From Roseovarius bejariae (GTDB lineage Bacteria; Pseudomonadota; Alphaproteobacteria; Rhodobacterales; Rhodobacteraceae): a DNA stretch of 64,000 bases. Each line of letters starts with the position of its first letter. The first letter of the stretch is position 1. Of this stretch, positions 1 to 8,181 are shown in pieces. The stretch covers positions 2,237,501-2,301,500 of the forward strand of contig NZ_SZWE01000001.1 in the NCBI RefSeq assembly GCF_009669325.1. Direction: 5' to 3'. Position numbers and translations under genes: made by a program. Under the pieces are notes generated by a model. The model saw nothing but the letters and a program-made list of their open reading frames with translations, did no database searches and was not told the origin of the DNA.

Positions 1-396
1 GACCGCCTCACAGCCACCGGGAAACGGCGTCAAACCGTCATTTGCCTCTGCGCACCGGAAAGGATGCGCTGCGCCCCGGCAAACCGGACCGACGCCCTCA
101 ACGCCGCCACGCACAGCTTGTAATCTGTACCCTTGTTAACCGGCATCTGTATCTTTCTCGGCGGCGGACCATAGCGTTTCCTGTACGGGCTTGGGACCGG
201 TCAGCGCACCAAAGACTGCGCCCCTCAAGCGTTGGAAAGTGGCAACCGGGGGAGGCGGTTTGAATGGGTTCGGAATGTTTGCGAAGCGACCAAACCTATG
301 ACGCAGGTCACGCGACGAGATCGGTAATTGCCCCCTCGGCCCGGGTATGACTTTCTAGGAGGAGAACAGGATCATGGAAAATTCAAGGTGTGTCCC
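1..396. other. Upstream region without a supported gene
   Basis: I see no gene with convincing codon use or a family match here; a 73-codon open frame at 42-263 is arginine- and proline-rich and looks spurious. The stretch presumably carries the promoter of the TRAP operon that follows. A very strong ribosome-binding sequence (AGGAGGAG, 357-364) lies near its end, but it serves an ATG at 374 that opens only a nine-codon frame, described separately. Confidence 0.5.
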
Positions 397-403
397 ATGC
401 TGA
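374..403 (+). promoter_or_regulatory. Nine-codon leader frame with strong ribosome-binding site before the TRAP small permease
   Basis: The ATG at 374 sits 9 bases after AGGAGGAG (357-364), the best ribosome-binding site in the area. Its frame reads MENSRCVPC and stops at TGA 401-403, overlapping an in-frame ATG of the permease at 403. This geometry would allow translational coupling. It could equally be a chance frame inside an untranslated leader. Confidence 0.35.
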
Positions 404-897
404 TGCGCGGGCTCGAATGGATCACCCACGCCATATCCGAGGTCATGGGCCGTATCGGCTGGTTCCTGATCCTCTATTGCATGGTGTTCGGCGTCTCCGA
501 CGTGTTCATGCGCTACGCGCTGAACGCCCCCTCGCAATGGATCGGAACGACCCTGCAAGCGGCCATGGTCCTTCTGGCCTGCGCCGGCGGGGTCTACGCG
601 TTGCAACACGACAGCTTCGTCAAGCTGGACCTCTTTTATGCCAGCGCCAGCACCCGCTCCAAGGCGATTCTGGACGTCCTGACAGCTCCCTTCGCGGTGT
701 TGTTCCTCGGCGCCCTGATCTGGAAGGGGTACGAGGCGGCCTCGCTGTCGCTGATGCTGAACCAGCACACCCCGACATCCATTCCGATCCCGATCTACCC
801 GATCAAGTTCGCGATCCCGGTCAGTGGCGCCCTGGTCCTGCTGATCGTCATCAAACACTTCATCCGCGACCTGAAAATCATCTTCGGCCGCGCGTGA
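397..897 (+). CDS. TRAP transporter small permease (DctQ family)
   Basis: This is the small membrane subunit of a tripartite ATP-independent periplasmic transporter, which uses an ion gradient to import an organic acid or related solute. About 166 residues with four hydrophobic segments fit the DctQ family. The motif DVFMRYALNAPSQW around residue 40 is the usual DctQ signature between segments one and two. It is followed by a binding protein and a large permease, so the whole transporter is encoded. I chose ATG 397, preceded by AAGGTG; ATG 403 is coupled to a leader frame, and an upstream in-frame start at 328 lacks support. The substrate cannot be told from sequence. Confidence 0.88.
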   Translation: MLMRGLEWITHAISEVMGRIGWFLILYCMVFGVSDVFMRYALNAPSQWIGTTLQAAMVLLACAGGVYALQHDSFVKLDLFYASASTRSKAILDVLTAPFAVLFLGALIWKGYEAASLSLMLNQHTPTSIPIPIYPIKFAIPVSGALVLLIVIKHFIRDLKIIFGRA

Positions 898-979
898 ACG
901 ACCGCCCCTGACACGGCGCCGCCGGTTCGGGGGCCAAGAACACAAAAAGAAACGACACCATAAACAAGGAGGAAACGAA

Positions 980-2023
980 ATGAAGATGAACAGATACCTG
1001 AGCACAACCCTGTGGGCGGGGGCCGTGGCCCTCACCGCATCCGGTGCCCTGGCCCAGGACGGCCCGCCCGATGAGGTCACCGAATGGACCTTCCAACCCG
1101 CCTTCGACCAAACCGATGCCGGGTGGGACAACGGCCTGATGCCTTGGGTCGAAGCCGTCGAAGAGGCCACCGAAGGCACCGTGAAAATCCGGGTCGAACC
1201 CGCCGGTGCCCTGGTCAGTGGCTCCGAAGCCTTCGGCGCCGCCGCGGCGGGCCTGACTGATGGCTATGCCGGCTGGGGCTCGGTCTACGGCGGCGACATG
1301 CCCGAAGGCATGCTGGCCTTCGGCCTCGCCATGGGCGCCAACAACACCGAGGAAGCCTGGGAAGTGATGTGGGGTAACCCCGACTACCGCGTCGGTGACA
1401 TCGTTCAGGAGGCGGCCCACGCCCGCAACCTGCACTGGGCAGGCTGGACCAACCAGGGCCCGAACGCGATGTTCACCAAGTTCCCGGTCGAAAAGATCGA
1501 AGACCTCGAAGGCCGCAAGATGCGCGCCGGTGGTCCGCAGGCGATCTTCCACTCCACCGTGGGCGGCTCGCCGGTTTCCATGAACGCCGGTGAAATCTAC
1601 ACGGCGATCAAGCTGGGAACGATCGAAGGCACCTACTGGGATACCGGCGGGATCGACGACATGTCGTTCGACGAGGTGGTCGATTACGCGATCATGCCCG
1701 GCTGGAACCCCGCCCAGCACCAGGAGATCTACATCAATCTCAACAGCTGGAACGCCCTGACAGATTGGCAGCGCGAAAAGATCGACGGCGTGTTCAAGGA
1801 AACCTACTTCGAAACCAGCCGCATGCACGCGGACGGCGTGGAAGAGGCCCTGCAAATCCTCAAGGACAGTGGCGGCGAAGTGATCCAGATGAGCGACGAG
1901 GAAGTCGCGCGGATGCGTGAAATGTCGATTCAGAAGGTCTGGCCACAGGTCGCCGAGGCGTCCGATGGCAACGCCAAGGGCGTCGAGATCTTCAAGCGCT
2001 TCCTTGAAGACAAGGCAGAATAA
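980..2023 (+). CDS. TRAP transporter substrate-binding protein (DctP family)
   Basis: This is the periplasmic solute receptor of the TRAP system. The 347-residue protein begins with a classic Sec signal peptide (lysine-containing N terminus, hydrophobic core, ALA-Q cleavage site near residue 26). The mature part is rich in acidic and aromatic residues. The start is well supported by AGGAGG (967-972) ahead of ATG 980. The region GRKMRAGGPQ near residue 180 matches the ligand-carboxylate-binding arginine region of DctP proteins. It lies between the two permease genes. A strong hairpin follows it, consistent with higher expression of this subunit. The ligand is not predictable. Confidence 0.88.
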   Translation: MKMNRYLSTTLWAGAVALTASGALAQDGPPDEVTEWTFQPAFDQTDAGWDNGLMPWVEAVEEATEGTVKIRVEPAGALVSGSEAFGAAAAGLTDGYAGWGSVYGGDMPEGMLAFGLAMGANNTEEAWEVMWGNPDYRVGDIVQEAAHARNLHWAGWTNQGPNAMFTKFPVEKIEDLEGRKMRAGGPQAIFHSTVGGSPVSMNAGEIYTAIKLGTIEGTYWDTGGIDDMSFDEVVDYAIMPGWNPAQHQEIYINLNSWNALTDWQREKIDGVFKETYFETSRMHADGVEEALQILKDSGGEVIQMSDEEVARMREMSIQKVWPQVAEASDGNAKGVEIFKRFLEDKAE

Positions 2024-2051
2024 GACCGGCTGATCGCACGGTCTGAACAGA

Positions 2052-2080
2052 CCTCTGGCCCGGTCATACCGGGCCAGAGG
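2052..2080 (+). terminator. Intercistronic hairpin after the TRAP binding-protein gene
   Basis: A perfect 12-bp stem (CCTCTGGCCCGG at 2052-2063 with CCGGGCCAGAGG at 2069-2080) encloses a TCATA loop. No T-tract follows. It is therefore more likely a partial terminator or an mRNA-stabilising structure that gives more binding protein than permease. Confidence 0.6.
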
Positions 2081-2175
2081 CGCGATCCGGGGCACCATGC
2101 ACTGCTTGGAGTGGCGCCGGGACATTGATTGCACTGGTTCTAGTGAGCAGCCTCTAAGCAAGGGATACAGGGAAC

Positions 2176-3483
2176 ATGAGCCTCGAACTCATTACGGCGT
2201 TGTACTTCATCATTCTGTTTGTGATCCTCTTCATGGGGCTTCCCGTGGCATTCGGCCTTGGCGGAACGGCGGTTCTCTTCGCCATGATATTCGAGCCACG
2301 CGCCCTGCTTTCCGTTCCAAGCGCGTTTTACTCGACCCCGTGGAACTCGGTTCTGGTGACCGTTCCGCTGTTCCTGTTCATGGGGTCGCTCATACGATTT
2401 TCCGGCATCGCCGAGGCCGCCTATGACGCGGTCTACAAGCTGATCGGCCACATCCACGGTGGGCTGGCCATGGGCACTGTGCAGGTCTGCACCGTCTTTG
2501 CCGCCGTCACCGGGATCACGCCACCGGCGACCACGACCATGGGCCAGATCGCCTATCCCTCGATGATGCGCTATGAATACGACCGCCGTATCGCCATCGG
2601 CTCCATCGCGGCGGGCGGTGCCTTGGGCGCATTGATCCCGCCCAGCGTGCCTTTCATCTTTTACGGCCTGCTCGCCAAGGTTTCCATCGGGGATCTGTTC
2701 ATGGCCGGGGTCATGCCCGGGCTCATGCTGGCGGCCTTCTACACGATCTACATCGGCGTTCGCTGCAAGATGCAGCCGCATCTCGGGCCGGCCCTGCCCG
2801 CCGAGCAGAAATTCACCCGTCATGAGAAACTGACCGCGATCCTCAGCATCTGGCCCTTCGCCGTGCTGATCGCCATCGTGCTCGGCGTGATCTGGGGCGG
2901 CATCGCCACCCCGGCCGAGGCCGCGGCCTTCGGCGCGGCAGGGGCCTTCGTCATCAACCTGATTTACGGGAAGCTGACGAAAAAGGTCTTGATAGACTCG
3001 CTGGTTTCCACCCTGAAACTCAGCGGTATGGGCCTGTGGATTCTGATTGGCGCCACGGTCTACCTCAACGTCTTCAACACCTTGGGCAGTCAGGACCTGC
3101 TGACCGACCTCGTGCTGTCCATGCCGGGCGGCAGCACCGGCATCCTGTTGATGATGATGCTGATCATCCTCGTTCTGGGGATGGTGATGGACGATTGGGC
3201 AATCATCATGCTCTGCACTCCGCTTTTCATTCCCATCGTCGATGAACTGGGAATCGACAAGCTGTGGTTCGGGGCCTTGTTCATCGTGAATATCCAAATC
3301 GCCTATCTCACGCCGCCCTTCGGTTTTGTCCTGTTCTGGATCAAGGGTGTCCTGCCCCGCGATGTCAGCATGGGCGACGTCTATAATTCGGTCGGCCCCT
3401 TCGTGGCGCTCCAGTTCCTTGGCCTGACCCTGATCTTTTTCTTCCCGCAAATCGCCACCTGGCTGCCAGGTATCCTGAAGTGA
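2176..3483 (+). CDS. TRAP transporter large permease (DctM family)
   Basis: This is the large membrane subunit and translocation channel of the TRAP transporter, 435 residues with about 12 hydrophobic segments, the usual length for DctM. GLPVAFGLGG near residue 20 and GGALGALIPPSVPFIFYG near residue 150 are typical family segments. The stretch TGITPPATTTMGQIAYPSM takes the place of the more common small-residue SGSA..DVA segment, marking a divergent subfamily. ATG 2176 is preceded by AGGGAAC. The gene closes the TRAP operon and converges on moeA. The intergenic space contains a hairpin and an array of GTAC palindromes. Confidence 0.88.
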   Translation: MSLELITALYFIILFVILFMGLPVAFGLGGTAVLFAMIFEPRALLSVPSAFYSTPWNSVLVTVPLFLFMGSLIRFSGIAEAAYDAVYKLIGHIHGGLAMGTVQVCTVFAAVTGITPPATTTMGQIAYPSMMRYEYDRRIAIGSIAAGGALGALIPPSVPFIFYGLLAKVSIGDLFMAGVMPGLMLAAFYTIYIGVRCKMQPHLGPALPAEQKFTRHEKLTAILSIWPFAVLIAIVLGVIWGGIATPAEAAAFGAAGAFVINLIYGKLTKKVLIDSLVSTLKLSGMGLWILIGATVYLNVFNTLGSQDLLTDLVLSMPGGSTGILLMMMLIILVLGMVMDDWAIIMLCTPLFIPIVDELGIDKLWFGALFIVNIQIAYLTPPFGFVLFWIKGVLPRDVSMGDVYNSVGPFVALQFLGLTLIFFFPQIATWLPGILK

Positions 3484-3540
3484 TCCGAACAGCCGATGAC
3501 CCAGGATGCCAATCTGCGGCGTAAGTCTTAACGCCACCTT

Positions 3541-3572
3541 GCCCCACCGCGCGTTGCCGCGCCCGGTGGGGC
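3541..3572. terminator. Hairpin between convergent TRAP permease and moeA
   Basis: GCCCCACCG (3541-3549) pairs with CGGTGGGGC (3564-3572) around a 14-base loop. It lies between two convergent genes and can serve either strand. The T-tract is weak on both sides, so efficiency is uncertain. Confidence 0.5.
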
Positions 3573-3573
3573 G

Positions 3574-3657
3574 TTTCGTACGACTCGTACGTTCGGTTTT
3601 TGGAAAGACGGGATTTTCGTACGAAAACCGGGGTGTAAACGTACGACTCGTACGAAA
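3574..3657. repeat. GTAC palindrome array, locus 1
   Basis: Two identical 15-mers CGTACGACTCGTACG (3577-3591 and 3640-3654) flank a perfect palindrome TTTTCGTACGAAAA (3614-3627). The CGTACG cores start at 3577, 3586, 3618, 3640 and 3649, giving spacings of 9, 32, 22 and 9. The same spacings recur at 61290-61372 although the linkers between the sites differ. The array lies in the gap between convergent genes. I do not recognise the element; protein-binding array, REP-like repeat and structured RNA are all open. Confidence 0.85.
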
Positions 3658-3668
3658 AATCCCCCGGG

Positions 3669-4964
3669 CTATTCGAAGCTTGAGAACGGGATATAGCGCA
3701 CCGGGGTTCCCGGGGTGATATGCGCCGCTTGGTCGGGCAGCTCCACCAGCCCCTCGGCCCAGCTCAACCCGCTGATCCGGCCCGACCCTTCGGATTTGAA
3801 TACCTCGGCCTTGCCGTCCCGCACCCGCGCCCGCAGGTACTCGCGCCGCCCCGGTTTCTTCTTCTTTTCAAAGGCGGCGGGGATGTTAAACCCTTGGGGC
3901 TCTTGCCATTTTCCGCCTGCCAGTAGGCTCATGGCAGGCCGCGCAAAGACCAGGGTACAGACCATCGCCGCCACCGGGTTGCCCGGCAGGCCAAAGACCG
4001 GCGTGCCGTTCCAGAGGCCCAGGGCCAAGGGCCTCCCCGGTTTGACGGCAATGCGCCATTCCGCCATCGCTCCGGCTTCGTTCAACAGGGCCGAAACATG
4101 GTCTTCATCCCCCGCCGATGCGCCCCCCGATGTCAGGATTATGTCAGCCTTTTCAATGGCTTGGTCAAAGGTTTGGCGCAGGGCGTCCCGGTCATCCGGG
4201 ACCCGGCCCATATCCACCAGATCATAGCCAAACCGCTCAACCAAACCACCCAGCATTGGCCGGTTCGCGTCAAAAATCTGTCCCTTTTCAACCACTTGCC
4301 CCGGCTCGCGCAGCTCGTCCCCGGTCGAGATCACGGCCACCTTCAGCCGTTTGCGTACCGGCACCTCATGCACCCCCACCGCTGCACAAAGCGCCATATC
4401 CGCAGGCGTCAACACGCGCCCCTCCCGCAGGATCACCTCCCCAGCCTGCACATCCTCCCCGGCCTTGCGAGTGTTGGCCCCGGGCTTGATACCCGCGCGA
4501 AAGGCAATCGCCCCATCCCCTAGCGTCACGTCCTCTTGCAGGATCACCGTATCGACCCCCTCGGGCAGCGCGGCGCCGGTCAGTATGCGCAGGGCGTGAC
4601 CCTCGGGGACAGTGCCATCAAAGGCAATTCCCGCCGCGGCACGCCCTTTGGTGAGGGGCATGACCTGATCACCATCCCCCAAACTGGCATGGGCAAAGCC
4701 ATAGCCATCCACCGCCGTATTTGCCTGTGGTGGGTTGGCGCGTAAGGCCTTCAAATCATTGGCTGAAACTCGCCCCAAGGCCTTGCTCAGCGGCAGGGTC
4801 TCCTGCCCGACAACCGGATGCAATCGCCCCCGTAGCATGTCCAAAGCCTCATCCACAGGCGTCCAATCCACCCCGGCAGGCAAGGCGAAACAATCATCGC
4901 GCAGGGGCGGGGGGCGAAGGCCCTCGGCGGCTTGGTTCAACTTGTCCTCAAACCCTTGTCCCAT
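3669..4964 (-). CDS. moeA: Molybdopterin molybdenumtransferase MoeA
   Basis: MoeA inserts molybdate into adenylated molybdopterin to give the molybdenum cofactor in the cytoplasm. The 431-residue protein has the expected MoeA features: an N-terminal region with LSKALGRV, the central NTRKAGEDV segment, VISTGDELREPG, the MPT-binding GGASAGDEDHV (usual form GGxSxGD) and LPGNPVA near the C terminus. I chose ATG 4964 because AGGAAGG lies just upstream; in-frame ATG 5009 and TTG 5024 would add up to 20 residues. It is the last gene of a minus-strand fdhD-mobA-mobB-moeA cluster. The cofactor is needed by SoeA elsewhere in this window. Confidence 0.92.
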   Translation of the reverse strand: MGQGFEDKLNQAAEGLRPPPLRDDCFALPAGVDWTPVDEALDMLRGRLHPVVGQETLPLSKALGRVSANDLKALRANPPQANTAVDGYGFAHASLGDGDQVMPLTKGRAAAGIAFDGTVPEGHALRILTGAALPEGVDTVILQEDVTLGDGAIAFRAGIKPGANTRKAGEDVQAGEVILREGRVLTPADMALCAAVGVHEVPVRKRLKVAVISTGDELREPGQVVEKGQIFDANRPMLGGLVERFGYDLVDMGRVPDDRDALRQTFDQAIEKADIILTSGGASAGDEDHVSALLNEAGAMAEWRIAVKPGRPLALGLWNGTPVFGLPGNPVAAMVCTLVFARPAMSLLAGGKWQEPQGFNIPAAFEKKKKPGRREYLRARVRDGKAEVFKSEGSGRISGLSWAEGLVELPDQAAHITPGTPVRYIPFSSFE

Positions 4965-5052
4965 GATCCAACCTTCCTCGGGGGCGTTCATGTTCAACAT
5001 GGCGCGCATGGCGTCTGCGGGCAAGTCGTGAAGTGCCTGTCCCGGATGCGCT

Positions 5053-5544
5053 TTACAACCCCACCTCTTTCAGGATGAAATCGGCAATCGCCTTGGTATC
5101 GTCCAGGTCGAACACCGGGCGATCCAAGTGCAACTCAGTATCACTGGCCACAGCGCGCACGGTGTCGTCCTGCGGTGCGATCAGGGGGTTGCCGGTAACC
5201 CTGCGGTGCGCCTCGACCTTGGGGTGGCGATCGCGCTTGTAACCTTCCACCAAGACCAGATCGACAGGTGCCAGCTTGGCGAGCAGCGCTTCGAGCTTTG
5301 GCTCTTCCTCATCGCGCAACTCATGCATCAGGGCAAAGCGGTTGGCCGAGGCCAAAAGCACCTCTGTCGCGCCGGCGTGGCGGTGACGATAACTGTCCTT
5401 GCCTTCGTGATCCACGTCAAAGCTGTGGTGCGCGTGCTTGATGGTAGACACCGAAAACCCGCGCGCGGTGATCTCGGACACCAGCCGCTCCATCAGCCCG
5501 GTTTTGCCCGCGTTTTTCCAGCCGACGACGCCAAACACCCTCAT
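5053..5544 (-). CDS. mobB: Molybdopterin-guanine dinucleotide biosynthesis adaptor MobB
   Basis: MobB is a GTP-binding partner of MobA in converting the molybdenum cofactor to its guanine dinucleotide form. The 163-residue protein has a Walker A P-loop GWKNAGKT at residues 8-15, the family segment STIKHAHHSFDVD around residue 35, and DLVLVEGYK near residue 100. These match MobB in order and spacing. Its ATG overlaps the stop codon of mobA by 4 bases, indicating translational coupling. The downstream moeA follows after a short gap. Confidence 0.93.
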   Translation of the reverse strand: MRVFGVVGWKNAGKTGLMERLVSEITARGFSVSTIKHAHHSFDVDHEGKDSYRHRHAGATEVLLASANRFALMHELRDEEEPKLEALLAKLAPVDLVLVEGYKRDRHPKVEAHRRVTGNPLIAPQDDTVRAVASDTELHLDRPVFDLDDTKAIADFILKEVGL

Positions 5545-6185
5545 GCTATGCCCTCCAGTATCGCTCGGGCCTGTTCCAAGTCCTCGGGCGTGTTGACGTT
5601 GAAAAACGGGTCATTTTTGCCTTCGAACACCGCCTCGCGGCCATCGTGTTTTTCGGTCCAGATCACCACCTTGCGCAGCCCGTCGTTCAACGCCGCGCGC
5701 AGGTCATCGCGCAGGGCGACGGGCCACAGGCCAAAGGTGGGATGGCGAATGAGGCCAGAGCGGCTCATGGATTTGGTTTTTTCGCCTTCGCCACGCGGCG
5801 TGGCAGCCAGAACAAGCGGGTGCGTCATGCCTTTCGCCCGGCCTTGCAGCACGGCCACCAGATCGGCGGGGAAAAACGGTGTGTCGGCGGCCACGGTGAC
5901 GATGCTGTCGGCCCCTTGGTCTGCGGCCCAATCCAGCCCCGCCAGAACGCCCACCAGAGGGCCGTGGAAGCCTTCGATAGAATCCGGCAGTACGGGCAGG
6001 TCAAAGCCCGCGAACCGCGTGGCATCGCCATTGGCATTGAGCGCGAGGCCCGCCACCTGTGGGCGCAGCCGGGCAATCACATGGTCAAGGATCACCCTAT
6101 CCCCAAGCGGCAAAAGCCCCTTGTCACCGCCGCCCATCCGGGTGGCCTGCCCCCCGGCAAGGATCACGCCAAGTGGAGCACTCAT
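5541..6185 (-). CDS. mobA: Molybdenum cofactor guanylyltransferase MobA
   Basis: MobA transfers GMP from GTP to Mo-molybdopterin, producing the MGD form used by DMSO-reductase-family enzymes such as SoeA and formate dehydrogenases. The 214-residue nucleotidyltransferase shows the N-terminal signature VILAGGQATRMGGGDKGLLPLG and the metal-binding AADTPFF segment near residue 95. The start at 6185 overlaps the stop of fdhD by 4 bases; a longer upstream reading frame has no family resemblance and is discarded. The stop in turn overlaps mobB. Confidence 0.93.
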   Translation of the reverse strand: MSAPLGVILAGGQATRMGGGDKGLLPLGDRVILDHVIARLRPQVAGLALNANGDATRFAGFDLPVLPDSIEGFHGPLVGVLAGLDWAADQGADSIVTVAADTPFFPADLVAVLQGRAKGMTHPLVLAATPRGEGEKTKSMSRSGLIRHPTFGLWPVALRDDLRAALNDGLRKVVIWTEKHDGREAVFEGKNDPFFNVNTPEDLEQARAILEGIA

Positions 6186-7072
6186 GCGTCTGCACCCTTC
6201 CGACGGTGCTTGCGGTCCTCGTTGGGCACGCTGGAGGGGTCCACGTCGCGCAACAAGCGCTCTTCGCCGCTCAGGCAGACAAACCGTTGCCCCCGCATCC
6301 GACCGATGCAGGTCAGTCCAACTTGCCGGGCGATTTCCACCCCCCAAGCGGTAAAGCCCGAACGCGAGGCCAGAACGGGAATGCCCATGAGGGCGGTCTT
6401 GATCACCATTTCAGAGGTCAGCCGCCCGGTGGTATAGAGCACCTTATTCCCCGCGCCGACCCCTTCGGACAGCATCCAGCCGGCGATCTTGTCCACGGCG
6501 TTGTGGCGGCCCACATCCTCCATGTATACCAAGGGTTTATCCCCTTGACACAGAACCGTGCCGTGAATTGCCCCGGCCTCAAGGTACAAGGATGGCGTAC
6601 GGTTGATCTTGGCGGCCAGCGTGTAAAGGTCCGAGGTTTTCACCTGTACCTCCGGCAGGCTGACGGCCTCCAGCCCTTCCATCATATCGCCAAAGACGGT
6701 GCCCACGGCACAGCCGCTGGTGCGGGTCTTTTTCTTCAGCTTCTCTTCATAGGTGGTCTGCCCATCGGTGCGCACCACGACGGTTTCCAGATCGTCGTCA
6801 TACTCCACCCGCTGCACGGTTTCGCCATCTCGCAGCATGCCCTGATTGCGCAGGAACCCGAGCGCCAGATACTCGGGGTAGTCCCCGATGGTCATGGCGG
6901 TCACGATTTCCTGCCCGTTAAGGAAGATCGTCAGGGGGCGTTCCTCGACCACGGCGATTTCCATGGGCTGGCCTTCATGATCCACGCCTTCCACCTTGCG
7001 GGTGAGGCGAGCGGCCTTGGGGTCGGGCGCGATGATATAGTCGGACAGATCGTCTTGGGTGGCCAATTGCAT
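6182..7072 (-). CDS. fdhD: Formate dehydrogenase accessory sulfurtransferase FdhD
   Basis: FdhD carries sulfur from a cysteine desulfurase to the molybdenum cofactor of formate dehydrogenases. With the start at 7072 the protein is 296 residues. The catalytic loop reads RTSGCAVGT with Cys121; the second cysteine of the CxxC loop of some homologues is glycine here (residue 124). Other family blocks are present (TIGDYPEYLALGFL, EDVGRHNAVDK, TGRLTSEMVIK). The start is ambiguous: ATG 7072 directly abuts AAGGAG, while the TTG two codons on (7066) has an ideal 6-base spacer. No formate dehydrogenase structural gene lies in the window. Confidence 0.92.
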   Translation of the reverse strand: MQLATQDDLSDYIIAPDPKAARLTRKVEGVDHEGQPMEIAVVEERPLTIFLNGQEIVTAMTIGDYPEYLALGFLRNQGMLRDGETVQRVEYDDDLETVVVRTDGQTTYEEKLKKKTRTSGCAVGTVFGDMMEGLEAVSLPEVQVKTSDLYTLAAKINRTPSLYLEAGAIHGTVLCQGDKPLVYMEDVGRHNAVDKIAGWMLSEGVGAGNKVLYTTGRLTSEMVIKTALMGIPVLASRSGFTAWGVEIARQVGLTCIGRMRGQRFVCLSGEERLLRDVDPSSVPNEDRKHRRKGADA

Positions 7073-7128
7073 CTCCTTGCGGTTACGGCTAGGCCCTTGG
7101 GATATACAGGGCAATCTAGGGCGAGAGC

Positions 7129-7854
7129 GTGGCGACGGAAACCACCAAATCCATCTTCTGGCGAGGAGTGCGTGACGGCGCGCCCTTCATTCTCGTGATC
7201 ATTCCCTTTTCCACCCTTTTCGGCGTGGTCGCGACCGAGGCGGGACTAAGCGTTTTCGAAACCCTCACAATGTCTGTTCTGGTGATCGCAGGCGCGGCAC
7301 AATTCACCGCGGTGGAGCTTTTGCGAAATGACGTGCCAACGGTGATCGCGCTTGTTTCGGCGCTTGCGGTCAACTTGCGGATGGCGATGTATTCGGCTTC
7401 ACTCACACCATACTTGGGCAAGGCGACGCTGGGCCAGAGGGCATGGGCGGCGTATTTTCTTGTCGATCAAACCTTTGCCTGTTCTGTATTGAAATTCGAA
7501 CAAAACCCGGATTGGACGATAGGCCAGAGACTGACCTACTTTTTCGCTGTGGCAGTTCCGATTTGTCCGCTGTGGTATCTCTTCACTGTGATCGGGGCGC
7601 TGATCGGCAATTCCATTCCTGAAAGCTTCGCGCTTGATTTCGCGATTCCCATTACCTTTCTGGCCCTGATCGCGCCGATGTTACGCACCCGCGCGCATTT
7701 GGCTGCCGCCTTCGTGTCTGTGGTGGCCGCGCTTCTTCTGAATGGGTTGGTCTATAACCTAGGCCTGTTGGTTGCGGGCATTCTTGGCATGATGGCCGGC
7801 GCACAGGTGGAGTTGATCGACAGCCTCCGTAAGGAGCGGGAGGGCGGTGCATGA
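7129..7854 (+). CDS. azlC: AzlC-family branched-chain amino acid exporter, large subunit
   Basis: AzlC with AzlD forms a two-component inner-membrane exporter linked to branched-chain amino acids and related compounds. The 241-residue protein has several hydrophobic segments. It carries the family regions GAPFILVIIPFSTLFG near the N terminus and AGAAQFTAVELL followed by NLRMAMYSASL, typical of AzlC. The start is a GTG at 7129 with a weak GGCGAG upstream. The coding region overlaps azlD by 4 bases. It is divergent from fdhD with only about 56 bp between them, so the two promoters must be closely packed. The exported substrate is unknown. Confidence 0.88.
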   Translation: MATETTKSIFWRGVRDGAPFILVIIPFSTLFGVVATEAGLSVFETLTMSVLVIAGAAQFTAVELLRNDVPTVIALVSALAVNLRMAMYSASLTPYLGKATLGQRAWAAYFLVDQTFACSVLKFEQNPDWTIGQRLTYFFAVAVPICPLWYLFTVIGALIGNSIPESFALDFAIPITFLALIAPMLRTRAHLAAAFVSVVAALLLNGLVYNLGLLVAGILGMMAGAQVELIDSLRKEREGGA

Positions 7855-8177
7855 TTGATCCTGTCGCACTTTGGACCGTGATCATCCTGCTTGGCGCAGG
7901 GAGCTTCGCGTTGCGCTTTGTCTTTCTGGGGGTGATCGGGGATAAGCCCCTGCCGCCTTGGGTCTTGCGCCACCTGCGCTATACCGCCGTGGCGGTATTG
8001 CCGGGGTTGGTTGCGCCGCTGGTGATCTGGCCCGAAGCGACGGGCGGAGAGTTGGACGTGCCGCGCATGGCTGCGGCTGCGGTCACCCTCGGTATCGGGC
8101 TCTTGACCCGCAATGTCGTCTTGTCGATCTGCTTGGGGGCGGCCACCTTATACGGCGGCCTGTACATTTTGGGGTAA
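7851..8177 (+). CDS. azlD: AzlD-family transporter, small subunit
   Basis: This is the small membrane partner of AzlC: 108 residues with about four hydrophobic segments. It carries the family motif RFVFLGVIGDKPLPPWVLRHLRYTAVAV near residue 25, in which PxxxRxLRYxP-like segments are usual for AzlD. The ATG overlaps the azlC stop (ATGA), so production of the two subunits is coupled. The gene ends only 4 bases before the convergent lipoprotein gene on the other strand, leaving no room for a separate terminator. Confidence 0.86.
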   Translation: MIDPVALWTVIILLGAGSFALRFVFLGVIGDKPLPPWVLRHLRYTAVAVLPGLVAPLVIWPEATGGELDVPRMAAAAVTLGIGLLTRNVVLSICLGAATLYGGLYILG

Positions 8178-8181
8178 CGGC

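Noticed and set aside
42..263. A 73-codon open frame before the TRAP operon
   Set aside because: Composition is Arg/Pro-rich with no family resemblance or ribosome-binding site; treated as noncoding.
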